A DNA stretch of 8,312 nt from Candidatus Hydrothermarchaeota archaeon (GCA_015520145.1 WAQR01000017.1:1-8312); one strand, 5' to 3'. Counted from the stretch's first letter, positions 1-5,689 are shown. Numbers and translations are program-made. The notes: generated from the sequence alone by a model not told the origin.

Positions 1-278
1 CGATGTATGTGGGCTTCATGTATCTTGCAACAGGAGAGCTGCCGGGGCTTTTATCGAAGATCCCATCAGGCCTGGAAGACCTTTCTTCCATAAGTGCTCA
101 GAGGGAGGGCAGGATAGGCTATAACAACAGCAAGTTCAATAACCCCATTGATGGACTCAAAGAAAATATTGTAAAAAAGTTCCGTAAGCTGTCCGGGAGA
201 CGTGAGGCATCTGAAGATGAAGAGACCGATGTACATCCAAAAATCAAAAAGTTGTTCCCACCAAAGGGATCTAAATAA
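1..278 (+). CDS. C-terminal fragment of an unrecognised protein (5' end outside window)
   Basis: An open frame runs from the window edge to a TAA stop at 276-278. The visible ~91 residues begin with a hydrophobic stretch (MYVGFMYLATGELPGLL) that could be the last membrane segment or a buried helix. A hydrophilic tail rich in Lys, Arg, Glu and Asp follows (GRREASEDEE, then a basic end). A hydrophobic last helix followed by a charged cytoplasmic tail would suit a membrane protein, but this is inference from composition only. I do not recognise the family. The first methionine codon, at position 3, is probably internal, because no ribosome binding site can be seen and the frame is open to the edge. 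Its 3' end overlaps the annotated 5' end of the Taw2 gene by about 60 bases in another frame, so one of those two ends may be wrong. Confidence 0.55.
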   Translation, partial: MYVGFMYLATGELPGLLSKIPSGLEDLSSISAQREGRIGYNNSKFNNPIDGLKENIVKKFRKLSGRREASEDEETDVHPKIKKLFPPKGSK

Positions 279-1200
279 CAGCTCTGTAAATAACCGCCCT
301 AATAACCGCTCTAACCCCCTAAAACGCGGTATTAGTTTCAGGGGAGTAAAGGAGAGGTTGAAAGAGGTATTGAGTGAAGGCGAGGCAGATCTTTTTAGAG
401 GTGGGTGGGAAAGGATTGGCGATGTCCTGATTATCGAGCTGCCTGAAGAACTGGAGTCAAAAAAACTGCTTATCGGGAAAGAGATGCATGCCATGTTTCC
501 AAAGATTAAAACAATTTTAAACCGAAAAGGGATAACATCTAAGTTTCGAGAACCAGAAACAGAGATAATCTCTGGAAAAGATACCCTGACCGTCCATAAA
601 GAGAATTCATGCCTCTTTAAAATTGATCCGACAAAGGTAATGTTTTGCGCAGGGAATCTTGCTGAAAGAGCGAGGATGGCAGCCATCTCAGCCCCTGACG
701 AAACGGTTCTTGATATGTTCTCAGGCATCGGCCAATTCACAATCCCGATGGCCAGGCACTCGAATCCCAGGAAAATATTTTCTATAGAAAAGAATCCTGT
801 TGCATTCAGGTTCCTGAACGAAAACGTAAAACTGAATAAGCTGGATAATGTCGAGACGATTTTGGGCGACTGTAGAGAGGTATCGCCGAGGGGAGTGGCT
901 GACAGGGTCGTGATGGGTTATTTCGTCAGGCCAGAACGTTTTTTGAGACCCGCCCTTGCTGCATTAAATGGCAGGGGTGTCATACACTATCACGACCTGC
1001 CGATGAGGAATGAGGTGGAGAGGAGAGCTGACGACCTGATATCGACCATAAACTCTTCTGGCTATGATGCACAGATAATAACAGCGAGGGTTGTCAAGTC
1101 GTATTCACCTGCAAGAGTGCACTGCGTTTTTGATGTGGAGTGCTCCAGGAGGGATGGGAGAGATGGAGGGATGATGGGACGGAGGGATGGTTGGCAATAG
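217..1200 (+). CDS. taw2: tRNA(Phe) 4-demethylwyosine aminocarboxypropyltransferase (Taw2/TYW2-type; Trm5 superfamily)
   Basis: Transfers the 3-amino-3-carboxypropyl group of S-adenosylmethionine to C7 of 4-demethylwyosine at position 37 of tRNA-Phe, a step in archaeal wyosine synthesis; cytosolic. Counting from the GTG at 202, the SAM-binding loop is DMFSGIGQ (171-178), followed by the acidic strand end IEKNP (195-199). The ADRVVMGY motif (233-240) occupies the place where Trm5 m1G37 methyltransferases carry an N-x-P-type motif. This MGY form and the downstream VIHYHD (260-265) and SYSPARVHCVFDV (300-312) match archaeal Taw2 rather than Trm5. Similarity to the family begins only near residue 47 (RGVKERLKEVL), so the N-terminal ~45 residues, rich in Asn/Arg/Ser, may not be translated. 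I chose ATG 217 because GAGG lies 9 bases upstream; GTG 202, ATG 229, or a non-ATG start near 331-358 remain possible. The last ~18 residues are a Gly/Arg/Asp low-complexity tail beyond the usual family end. Confidence 0.85.
   Translation: MKRPMYIQKSKSCSHQRDLNNSSVNNRPNNRSNPLKRGISFRGVKERLKEVLSEGEADLFRGGWERIGDVLIIELPEELESKKLLIGKEMHAMFPKIKTILNRKGITSKFREPETEIISGKDTLTVHKENSCLFKIDPTKVMFCAGNLAERARMAAISAPDETVLDMFSGIGQFTIPMARHSNPRKIFSIEKNPVAFRFLNENVKLNKLDNVETILGDCREVSPRGVADRVVMGYFVRPERFLRPALAALNGRGVIHYHDLPMRNEVERRADDLISTINSSGYDAQIITARVVKSYSPARVHCVFDVECSRRDGRDGGMMGRRDGWQ
289..312 (+). repeat. 12-bp tandem repeat (AATAACCGCYCT x2)
   Basis: AATAACCGCCCT (289-300) is followed directly by AATAACCGCTCT (301-312), 11 of 12 bases identical; a third partial echo, AACCCCCT, follows to 320. 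In the Taw2 frame the units read NNRP and NNRS. They fall in the part of the frame with no visible family similarity, between the upstream stop codon and the conserved start of Taw2. Confidence 0.7.
1142..1196 (+). repeat. G-rich degenerate GGGATGG repeat in the taw2 3' end
   Basis: The stretch is built from GGGATGG/GATGGAGGG-like units and contains GGG runs at 1151-1153, 1156-1158, 1168-1170, 1176-1178 and 1184-1186. It encodes the Gly/Arg/Asp-rich tail of Taw2 after the conserved C-terminus. The spacing of the runs would allow a G-quadruplex with loops of about 2 to 9 bases; folding is inference. Confidence 0.6.
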
Positions 1201-1251
1201 ACGAAAAGTTTATCTCATTCCACCGCCCAAACGTGAAACAGGTTCGTTCAT

Positions 1252-2154
1252 ATGTTTTCTGATTTCCTGCTTGACATATATAAAAAAACCCTTCCCCCGG
1301 GGATTATGGGGTCTCTTTTAACGCCCGTAAGGCAGGCCATAAGGCCAAATACGCTAAAAGTGGATGAAAACCGGCTTGTCCTAGCTCTTGAGAGAAAGGG
1401 TGTCAGGCTTGAGAAGATTTCGTGGACGAACGGATATTTTGTAAATGAATCCCCGTTTTCCATCGGAGCGACAACCGAGTATCTTCTGGGATATTATTTT
1501 ATCCAGGACCCGACATCGATATATGCATGTGAGGTCCTGGCTCCTGAAAAGGGTGAGACCGTGCTCGACATGACTGCCGCACCAGGTGGCAAGACGACCT
1601 GTCTTGCACAGCTTATGGAGAATCAGGGGACAATCATATCCCTTGAGATAAACAGGGAGAGGATGAGGGCATTGAGGTCGAATATTACCAGGATGGGTGT
1701 GATGAACGTCATTGCCATAAGGATGGATTCTCTAGACGTCGAGGAGCTTGGCATAAAATTCGATAAAATACTCCTGGACGCCCCGTGCACAGGTACGGGT
1801 ACGGTATTTAAAAATCCAAAAGCTGCAAAAAAAGAAAAAGAGGACGTGATAAACTGTACGAAAATCCAGCGGTCACTTCTTGAAAAGGCGTACACAGTCC
1901 TAAATGACGGGGGGACAGTGGTATACAGTACATGCAGCCTGCTGCCGGAGGAGAACGAAATTATGGTTGAATATGCCATGGATATGGGATTTAGGATAGA
2001 CGACATCCCATATGGTGAGGATGCAATAACTGGATATAATCTCTCAAATCACTCAGGGGGTAGAGATATTGGTGAAGATATTAAAAAGGCAAAGAGGTTT
2101 TATCCTGGTATCCATGGAACACAGGGTTTTTTTATAGCAAAATTAAGGCGGTGA
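1252..2154 (+). CDS. NOL1/NOP2/Sun (RsmB-like) RNA m5C methyltransferase, probably tRNA
   Basis: A SAM-dependent cytosine-C5 RNA methyltransferase. The 300-residue chain has a short N-terminal RNA-binding part (about 1-90) and a Rossmann catalytic domain. Motif I is DMTAAPGGKTT (106-116). Motif IV is DAPCTGTG (176-183), with the product-release cysteine C179. Motif VI is STCSLLPEEN (226-235), with the nucleophile C228. The C-terminus KRFYPGIHGTQGFFIAKL closes the domain as usual for the family. There is no PUA domain and no NusB-like N-terminal domain, and the length is close to the compact archaeal Trm4-like enzymes that modify tRNA (for example at C48/C49). tRNA is therefore the likeliest substrate, but rRNA cannot be excluded. 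ATG 1252 has only a weak AGGT eight bases upstream. The gene follows the Taw2 gene by 51 bases on the same strand, so both may be co-transcribed tRNA-modification genes. Confidence 0.92.
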   Translation: MFSDFLLDIYKKTLPPGIMGSLLTPVRQAIRPNTLKVDENRLVLALERKGVRLEKISWTNGYFVNESPFSIGATTEYLLGYYFIQDPTSIYACEVLAPEKGETVLDMTAAPGGKTTCLAQLMENQGTIISLEINRERMRALRSNITRMGVMNVIAIRMDSLDVEELGIKFDKILLDAPCTGTGTVFKNPKAAKKEKEDVINCTKIQRSLLEKAYTVLNDGGTVVYSTCSLLPEENEIMVEYAMDMGFRIDDIPYGEDAITGYNLSNHSGGRDIGEDIKKAKRFYPGIHGTQGFFIAKLRR

Positions 2155-2469
2155 TTATCCTGTTACTTCGTCGTCTATCCATCTAAGATATTCTCTGCTT
2201 CCTTTAACCAGGGGGATTGCTGTGATATCAGGATTTTCGTAGCTGTGAAGCTGTTTAACCGTGTTGATGATATCCTCGATTCGGTCGTCTTTTGTCTTCA
2301 GTAAGAGGAGGGTTTCGTCATCCCGTTCTATCTTGCCTTTCCACCAGTATATCGAGTGAATATTTTCAATAACATTTGCACATGCGGCCAATCTCTTTTT
2401 AATCAGAGTTTCCCCTATTTTTTGGGCTTCAGCTCTGTCAGATGTGGTTATATAGATAATCACATACAT
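2155..2469 (-). CDS. cutA: CutA1-like divalent-cation tolerance protein
   Basis: A small, normally trimeric ferredoxin-like-fold protein linked to copper/divalent metal tolerance; its precise role in archaea is not settled. The 104-residue length is typical. Family landmarks are the start MYVIIYITTSDRAEAQKI, then LAACANV (28-34) and SIYWWKGKI (39-47). LLLLKT (54-59) and HSYENPDITAIP (75-86, the HPYExPEI-like metal-site region) follow, with YLRWI near the end. ATG at 2467-2469 is supported by GGTGA (2476-2480) six bases upstream. Its TAA stop occupies 2155-2157, immediately next to the stop codon of the convergent methyltransferase gene, with no base between. It is transcribed away from the M50 protease gene, from a shared AT-rich promoter region. 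Confidence 0.95.
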   Translation of the reverse strand: MYVIIYITTSDRAEAQKIGETLIKKRLAACANVIENIHSIYWWKGKIERDDETLLLLKTKDDRIEDIINTVKQLHSYENPDITAIPLVKGSREYLRWIDDEVTG

Positions 2470-2518
2470 CTCTCTTCACCCTTTCACCTGCAATTTCATC
2501 TGTGTAAATCTGAAATCC

Positions 2519-2532
2519 AATCTATATAGATT
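2519..2532. promoter_or_regulatory. Perfect 14-bp palindrome, candidate operator between cutA and the M50 protease gene
   Basis: AATCTATATAGATT equals its own reverse complement over 14 bases. It lies in the 133-base divergent region about 50 bases upstream of the cutA start, just downstream (in the cutA direction) of a TATA-like TTTATAAT on the minus strand near 2531-2540. A dimeric regulator acting on cutA is plausible. AT-rich sequence makes chance palindromes easier, so confidence is moderate. Confidence 0.4.
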
Positions 2533-2564
2533 ATAAATTTTAATACATAAAAATACATAACACG

Positions 2565-2578
2565 ATAATATAATAAAA
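2565..2578 (+). promoter_or_regulatory. Candidate TATA box for the M50 protease gene (possibly leaderless)
   Basis: ATAATATAATAAAA is centred about 30 bases before ATG 2603. There is no SD sequence before this ATG, so the transcript may begin at or very near the start codon, as in many archaeal leaderless mRNAs. This is inference from spacing. Confidence 0.35.
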
Positions 2579-2580
2579 GA

Positions 2581-2600
2581 GTATTGATAAGTATTGATAA
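2581..2600 (+). repeat. Perfect tandem duplication of GTATTGATAA
   Basis: GTATTGATAA occurs at 2581-2590 and again at 2591-2600, directly before the likely ATG of the protease gene. The second copy contains the in-frame TTG (2594) that could be an alternative start. Confidence 0.8.
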
Positions 2601-2602
2601 AA

Positions 2603-3700
2603 ATGACAGACTGGCAGATAGCAGTAGCAGTGATTATTCTCGCATGGTTTATACTAATAGAACTGAACCGACGGGGCAAGATCAACCTGGAGGTGCATGC
2701 AATCCTTCTGATCCTAAAGACAGAGCGGGGGAAGGATTTCATATCAAAAATCTCTCAGCACAAAAAGTTCTGGAGAGTGTTTTCGACATCAGCCATTATC
2801 ATCGGATACTTCGGCCTGTTACTGATGATCTTGCAGTTTATATATATCTTTTACAGGAACTATATCTCTCCAACACCTCTGCCCGAGGAGGCCGTGAAAG
2901 TGGTGATTCCCATGTTAACGACGCCCTGGTACAGCATCTTCGGGCTTGCCATTCTCCTTGTTGTCCATGAGTTTTCTCACGGTATCGTTGCCAGGAGTGA
3001 AAAGATAACAATCAAAAATCTCGGTCTGGTCTTTATAACTTCCATACCAGTAGGAGCGTTTGTAGAACCTGATGAGGATGAACTTAATAGGAGTTCTAAA
3101 CTCTCGCAGCTTCGGGTGTTTGCAGCGGGTTCGTTTGCAAATATCCTTGTTGCATTTATTGTCCTGCTGTTTCTTGGGCTGACTTCTGGTTTTTTCAATT
3201 ATCCATATTTATATATTGCAGAGGTTATGGATGGTACTCCTGCTGACGGTGTCCTTGAGAAGGGGATGGTCATAGAGGAGATAAATGGGGTTAAGATTTC
3301 GTCGTTCTATGATTTTTTTATTGCAACAAATGGTACAGCACCAGGTCAGCAGGTGGTGATAAAGACTGATAGGGGCACATTTTCACTGACTGCAATCAAA
3401 AAGGAAGGGGTCTCTTCTAATAAGGGTATTATAGGATTTAAGGTCACAAACATTAAAGAAGGGCCTGTGGGATTTATTTACCGGGTACTCGAGTGGGTGT
3501 GGTTCTTGAATCTTGGAATCGGTCTTATGAACTTAGCGCCGGTGTTCCTGGGGGTAGCTGCTACAGATGGCCATCATATGCTGAAGATATTGATTTCCAG
3601 GTTTTCGAGTGAAGAGACTTCGAAGAAAGTGGCTATGACAATCTCGTCATCGATAATGATATTTATTATATATCTGTTAATCGGCCCAAAACCTGGATGA
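2603..3700 (+). CDS. M50 family (site-2-protease-like) membrane zinc metalloprotease with PDZ domain
   Basis: An integral-membrane metalloprotease of the S2P/RseP family that would cleave a membrane-embedded substrate; the substrate is unknown. Counting from ATG 2603 (365 residues), hydrophobic segments lie at about 4-20, 62-84, 110-124, 178-195, 296-313 and 346-361. The zinc motif HEFSH is at 122-126 with catalytic E123. A PDZ-like domain spans about 205-280 (IAEVMDGTPADGVLEKG, then EINGV). The third-ligand region reads MNLAPVFLGVAATDGHHM, with D322-G323; it replaces the common NxxPxxxLDGG pattern but keeps N, P and DG. Both catalytic halves are therefore present. TTG 2594 is a possible earlier start. 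Neither has an SD, which fits a leaderless transcript. The gene converges on the GGGPS gene with a 17-base gap. Confidence 0.9.
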   Translation: MTDWQIAVAVIILAWFILIELNRRGKINLEVHAILLILKTERGKDFISKISQHKKFWRVFSTSAIIIGYFGLLLMILQFIYIFYRNYISPTPLPEEAVKVVIPMLTTPWYSIFGLAILLVVHEFSHGIVARSEKITIKNLGLVFITSIPVGAFVEPDEDELNRSSKLSQLRVFAAGSFANILVAFIVLLFLGLTSGFFNYPYLYIAEVMDGTPADGVLEKGMVIEEINGVKISSFYDFFIATNGTAPGQQVVIKTDRGTFSLTAIKKEGVSSNKGIIGFKVTNIKEGPVGFIYRVLEWVWFLNLGIGLMNLAPVFLGVAATDGHHMLKILISRFSSEETSKKVAMTISSSIMIFIIYLLIGPKPG

Positions 3701-3717
3701 GACCCCTAAATGAGTTC

Positions 3718-4467
3718 CTAATGTCGCTTTATGACAGATGTGATATCTTTTATCTTACCTTCGATTTTTCCGATATCATCTGTTTTTTCGACTATTGTCC
3801 CGGTGACGATTATATCTGCACCAGATGCTGCTACTTTTGCTGTATCTTCCTTTGTCTTTATCCCCCCGCCGACGATTATGGGAATGGTGACGGCAGCTTT
3901 TACTGTCCCAATCATTTTTGCCGGGACATGTTTATCTGCACCTGAACCGGCTTCCAGATAGACAAGTTTCATGCCCATATACTGGGCTGCTAGGGCATAG
4001 GCTGCTGCGATGTCCGGCCTCTCTCTTGGTATGAGCCTGGCATCTCCGATATAACCGACTGTTCCGCCGGGTTCTATGATCAGATATCCCATGGGTATGG
4101 TTTCGATGCCTACCTTTTTAACAACAGGCGCACCGAGTGCCTGGGCACCTGTGATATAGTATGGATTCCTGGAGTTTAAAAGGCTCATAAAAAATATTGC
4201 ATCTGCGTGTTTTGTTATCCCGTTGATGTCTCCCGGGAACAGGATTATGGGTAGATCTGTTGTATTTTTTATCTCTTTTGCAGTATTGTCAAGGGTGTGC
4301 TGGGAGATCCCGACACTCCCTCCAATCATTATCCCGTCAGTCCCGCCGTCTGCAGCACGTGATGCGATTTTTGCCGCAGTCTCTGGGGGCTGTTTTTCCG
4401 GGTCGAGGAGTGTTAGATGAACTGGACGGTTTTCAATTTTTTTGTGGAGATAGTTTAGTACATCCAT
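3718..4467 (-). CDS. Geranylgeranylglyceryl phosphate synthase (GGGPS)
   Basis: Joins geranylgeranyl diphosphate to sn-glycerol-1-phosphate, forming the first ether bond of archaeal membrane lipids; a Mg-dependent TIM-barrel prenyltransferase of the PcrB/GGGPS family. At 249 residues it is full length. Visible motifs in order are HLTLLDPEK (17-25), GGSVGI (49-54), FPGDINGI (77-84), FMSLLNSRNPYYITGAQ (93-109), YLIIEPGGTVGYIGDA (128-143), YLEAGSGA (170-177) and the phosphate-binding VGGGIK (199-204). The motif wording is that of the archaeal GGGPS group rather than bacterial PcrB heptaprenylglyceryl phosphate synthases, which are shorter; chain-length specificity is inferred. ATG at 4465-4467 follows directly on the TAA stop of eL40, with GAGGT (4478-4482, minus strand) ten bases upstream inside the eL40 coding end, so translation is probably coupled. 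Confidence 0.95.
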   Translation of the reverse strand: MDVLNYLHKKIENRPVHLTLLDPEKQPPETAAKIASRAADGGTDGIMIGGSVGISQHTLDNTAKEIKNTTDLPIILFPGDINGITKHADAIFFMSLLNSRNPYYITGAQALGAPVVKKVGIETIPMGYLIIEPGGTVGYIGDARLIPRERPDIAAAYALAAQYMGMKLVYLEAGSGADKHVPAKMIGTVKAAVTIPIIVGGGIKTKEDTAKVAASGADIIVTGTIVEKTDDIGKIEGKIKDITSVIKRH

Positions 4468-4614
4468 TTATGATTTTACCTCTTTCCTTTTTGGTCTCAG
4501 TGCCTTTGAGCCGCATTTTCTGCATTTGTCTGCTTTTAGAGCGTTTCTCGCATTGCACCGCCTGCATATCTTTGCTCTAAAAAGCCGGTTTTCTGCTTCT
4601 GGAAATCTTGCCAT
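4468..4614 (-). CDS. rpl40e: Large-subunit ribosomal protein eL40
   Basis: A 48-residue zinc-ribbon protein of the large ribosomal subunit; too short for most ORF cut-offs. The translation starts MARFPEAENRLFRAKIC and continues with RRCNARNALKADKCRKCG and a basic tail ending KRKEVKS. The zinc ligands are C17-x2-C20 and C31-x2-C34. Length, the RFPEAENRLF start and Cys spacing fit archaeal/eukaryotic eL40; archaea encode it alone rather than fused to ubiquitin. ATG 4612-4614 is preceded by a strong AGGAGG-type SD with a 7-base spacer, and a TATA box lies further upstream. The TAA stop is followed with no spacer by the ATG of the GGGPS gene, making a two-gene operon. Confidence 0.95.
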   Translation of the reverse strand: MARFPEAENRLFRAKICRRCNARNALKADKCRKCGSKALRPKRKEVKS

Positions 4615-4621
4615 TGTATGT

Positions 4622-4626
4622 CCTCC
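4622..4626 (-). promoter_or_regulatory. Strong Shine-Dalgarno site of eL40
   Basis: On the minus strand the sequence reads AAGGAGGACATACA before ATG; the GGAGG core is 7 bases from the start codon. It fixes the start of the short eL40 gene. Confidence 0.75.
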
Positions 4627-4670
4627 TTATTCTATCGTGAGTTTTATGTTTTTTAGTGTATATGCTCTGG

Positions 4671-4684
4671 CTTTTTATAGTTTT
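4671..4684 (-). promoter_or_regulatory. TATA box with BRE-like element for the eL40-GGGPS operon
   Basis: The minus strand reads GAAAACTATAAAAAG, a purine-rich BRE-like stretch followed by a good archaeal TATA box. A transcription start about 25 bases downstream (near 4648-4652) would leave a leader of roughly 35 bases carrying the SD. Assigned by pattern and spacing only. Confidence 0.55.
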
Positions 4685-4870
4685 CCCGTACCTTGGAATG
4701 TTGTTCATCGGTTAAGCCCTCTGTGGTTCCATTAATCTGTCCCGGTCGACGTTGGAGTCCTGGGCATATCGGCTTTCATATCGTAACATACTTTGAAGTC
4801 AGCTTTAATAAGGCAGCAGAGATTGCCGACATAGATGTATTTGCAACGCCTGTGAAGGAAAAATGGATAT
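4685..4870. other. Intergenic stretch with no supported gene
   Basis: Several open frames cross this stretch on both strands (for example plus 4693-4878 and minus 4732-4956), but none has a ribosome binding site, a recognisable motif, or a hydrophobicity pattern suggesting a protein. I found no tRNA cloverleaf and no rRNA-like sequence. It could be a decayed gene or untranslated leader/spacer. Confidence 0.4.
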
Positions 4871-5020
4871 ATGGATAAAAGATTGAAAGGCTCTAAGGGA
4901 TTTAGTGGTGTTTTGATTCTTGTTTCCGATTCAGCTCCCTCGATTAACATGTCCAAAGTTGCCAGGTTCGAGGTAATGAAACGCCTTTTAGAAAAAAGGT
5001 ATGTACCAGGATATTTATAG
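4871..5020 (+). CDS. Candidate 49-residue small protein, unrecognised
   Basis: ATG 4871 opens a frame closing at TAG 5018-5020. The product starts MDKRLKGSKGFSGVLILVSD and ends KRLLEKRYVPGYL: a basic N-terminus, a short hydrophobic strand (GVLILV), then an amphipathic basic helix (KVARFEVMKRLLEKR). The composition and the AGG/GAG/AAC codon mix look more like coding than spacer sequence. An AAGGA lies 11 bases before the ATG, further than ideal. It does not match any family I know. It sits between the eL40 promoter (divergent) and rubrerythrin (same strand, 84 bases downstream), so it could be a small gene co-transcribed with rubrerythrin, the end of a decayed gene, or a chance frame. Confidence 0.27.
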   Translation: MDKRLKGSKGFSGVLILVSDSAPSINMSKVARFEVMKRLLEKRYVPGYL

Positions 5021-5033
5021 TAGAATTAATAAA

Positions 5034-5060
5034 GGAGGGATAAATAAAATGGCAACATAA
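5034..5060 (+). promoter_or_regulatory. SD followed by a three-codon mini-ORF in the rubrerythrin upstream region
   Basis: A strong GGAGGG (5034-5039) stands nine bases before ATG GCA ACA TAA (5049-5060), which would encode only Met-Ala-Thr. It lies 45 bases upstream of the rubrerythrin ATG. It may be a leader mini-ORF, a relic of a lost gene start, or coincidence. If transcription starts at the downstream TATA-like site the mini-ORF would not be in the mRNA. Confidence 0.25.
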
Positions 5061-5065
5061 AACTT
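5056..5065 (+). promoter_or_regulatory. Candidate TATA box of the rubrerythrin gene
   Basis: CATAAAACTT is centred about 45 bases before ATG 5105. A start of transcription some 25 bases downstream (near 5086) would leave a short leader holding the SD at 5093-5098. Assigned by spacing and AT pattern. Confidence 0.35.
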
Positions 5066-5092
5066 TTATGATGGTTGTTTTGAACTAAATAT

Positions 5093-5098
5093 GGAGGT
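5093..5098 (+). promoter_or_regulatory. Shine-Dalgarno site of rubrerythrin
   Basis: GGAGGT, a near-perfect anti-SD match, ends six bases before ATG 5105 and fixes the start; it suggests high expression. Confidence 0.8.
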
Positions 5099-5104
5099 AG
5101 ATTT

Positions 5105-5689
5105 ATGAAAAACACAATCGAAAATCTAACGAAAGCATTTATTGGCGAAAGTCAGGCAAGGAACCGGTATACATTCCATTCCAAGATTGCAAAAAAAGAA
5201 GGATTCGAACAGATAGCCGGAATCTTTCTCCTCACAGCAGAAAATGAAAAAGAGCATGCAAGCTGGCTGTTCAAATTGATAAACGAACTGAAAAAGAATA
5301 GCGATGAGGATCTGGACGAAATCACAGTTGAGGCAGCCGCTCCGACAACCCTTGGTAATACTGCCGAGAACCTGAAAGCAGCAATCGCTGGAGAGAATTA
5401 TGAATATACGAAAATGTACCCAGAATTCGCAGATGTTGCAGAAAACGAAGGGTTCACTGAAATTGCCGCAAGACTTAGGGCGATTGCAAAAGCAGAAGAA
5501 CATCACGAAGAGAGGTTCAAAAAACTTCTAAAAGAGGTGGAAGCCGGGACAGTCTTTAAGAAAGAAAAAGAGGTCTCATGGGTCTGCCGCGAATGCGGTT
5601 ATGTCCATCTCGGAAAAGAACCGCCAGAAAAGTGCCCATCCTGTGACCACGATCGAAGTTTCTATGAGGTAAAATGTGAGGAATACTAG
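5105..5689 (+). CDS. rbr: Rubrerythrin
   Basis: A cytosolic diiron peroxidase that reduces hydrogen peroxide to water in anaerobes, using electrons passed through its rubredoxin domain. The 194 residues comprise a ferritin-like four-helix domain (about 1-145) and a C-terminal rubredoxin-like domain. By comparison with the Desulfovibrio vulgaris protein the diiron ligands are E15 (in GESQARNRYT), E48 and H51 (ENEKEHA), E97 and E100 (GENYEYT), and E131 and H134 (AEEHHEERF). The [Fe(SCys)4] centre uses C161-x2-C164 (CRECGYVH) and C177-x2-C180 (CPSC). Every expected ligand is present, so the enzyme should be active. It converges on the disulfide oxidoreductase/flavoprotein operon with a 7-base gap, forming one redox-defence block; no rubredoxin gene is visible nearby. 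Confidence 0.97.
   Translation: MKNTIENLTKAFIGESQARNRYTFHSKIAKKEGFEQIAGIFLLTAENEKEHASWLFKLINELKKNSDEDLDEITVEAAAPTTLGNTAENLKAAIAGENYEYTKMYPEFADVAENEGFTEIAARLRAIAKAEEHHEERFKKLLKEVEAGTVFKKEKEVSWVCRECGYVHLGKEPPEKCPSCDHDRSFYEVKCEEY

Noticed and set aside
66..740. Long minus-strand open frame (224 residues) opposite the 5' half of the Taw2 gene
   Set aside because: It is the mirror of a gene with clear family motifs, is Ser/Phe-rich as typical of antisense frames, and has no SD or known domain.
4693..4956. Overlapping plus (4693-4878) and minus (4732-4956) open frames upstream of rubrerythrin
   Set aside because: Neither has a ribosome binding site or recognisable motif, they overlap each other, and both are Cys/Pro-rich in a random-looking way. 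Kept only as an intergenic note.
4955..4985. GGTTCGA-like sequence suggesting a tRNA T-arm
   Set aside because: AGGTTCGAGG at about 4964 is not flanked by an acceptor stem, anticodon arm or D-arm in proper spacing.
5126..5506. Cys/Phe-rich minus-strand frame opposite rubrerythrin
   Set aside because: Antisense shadow of a gene whose metal ligands are all conserved.
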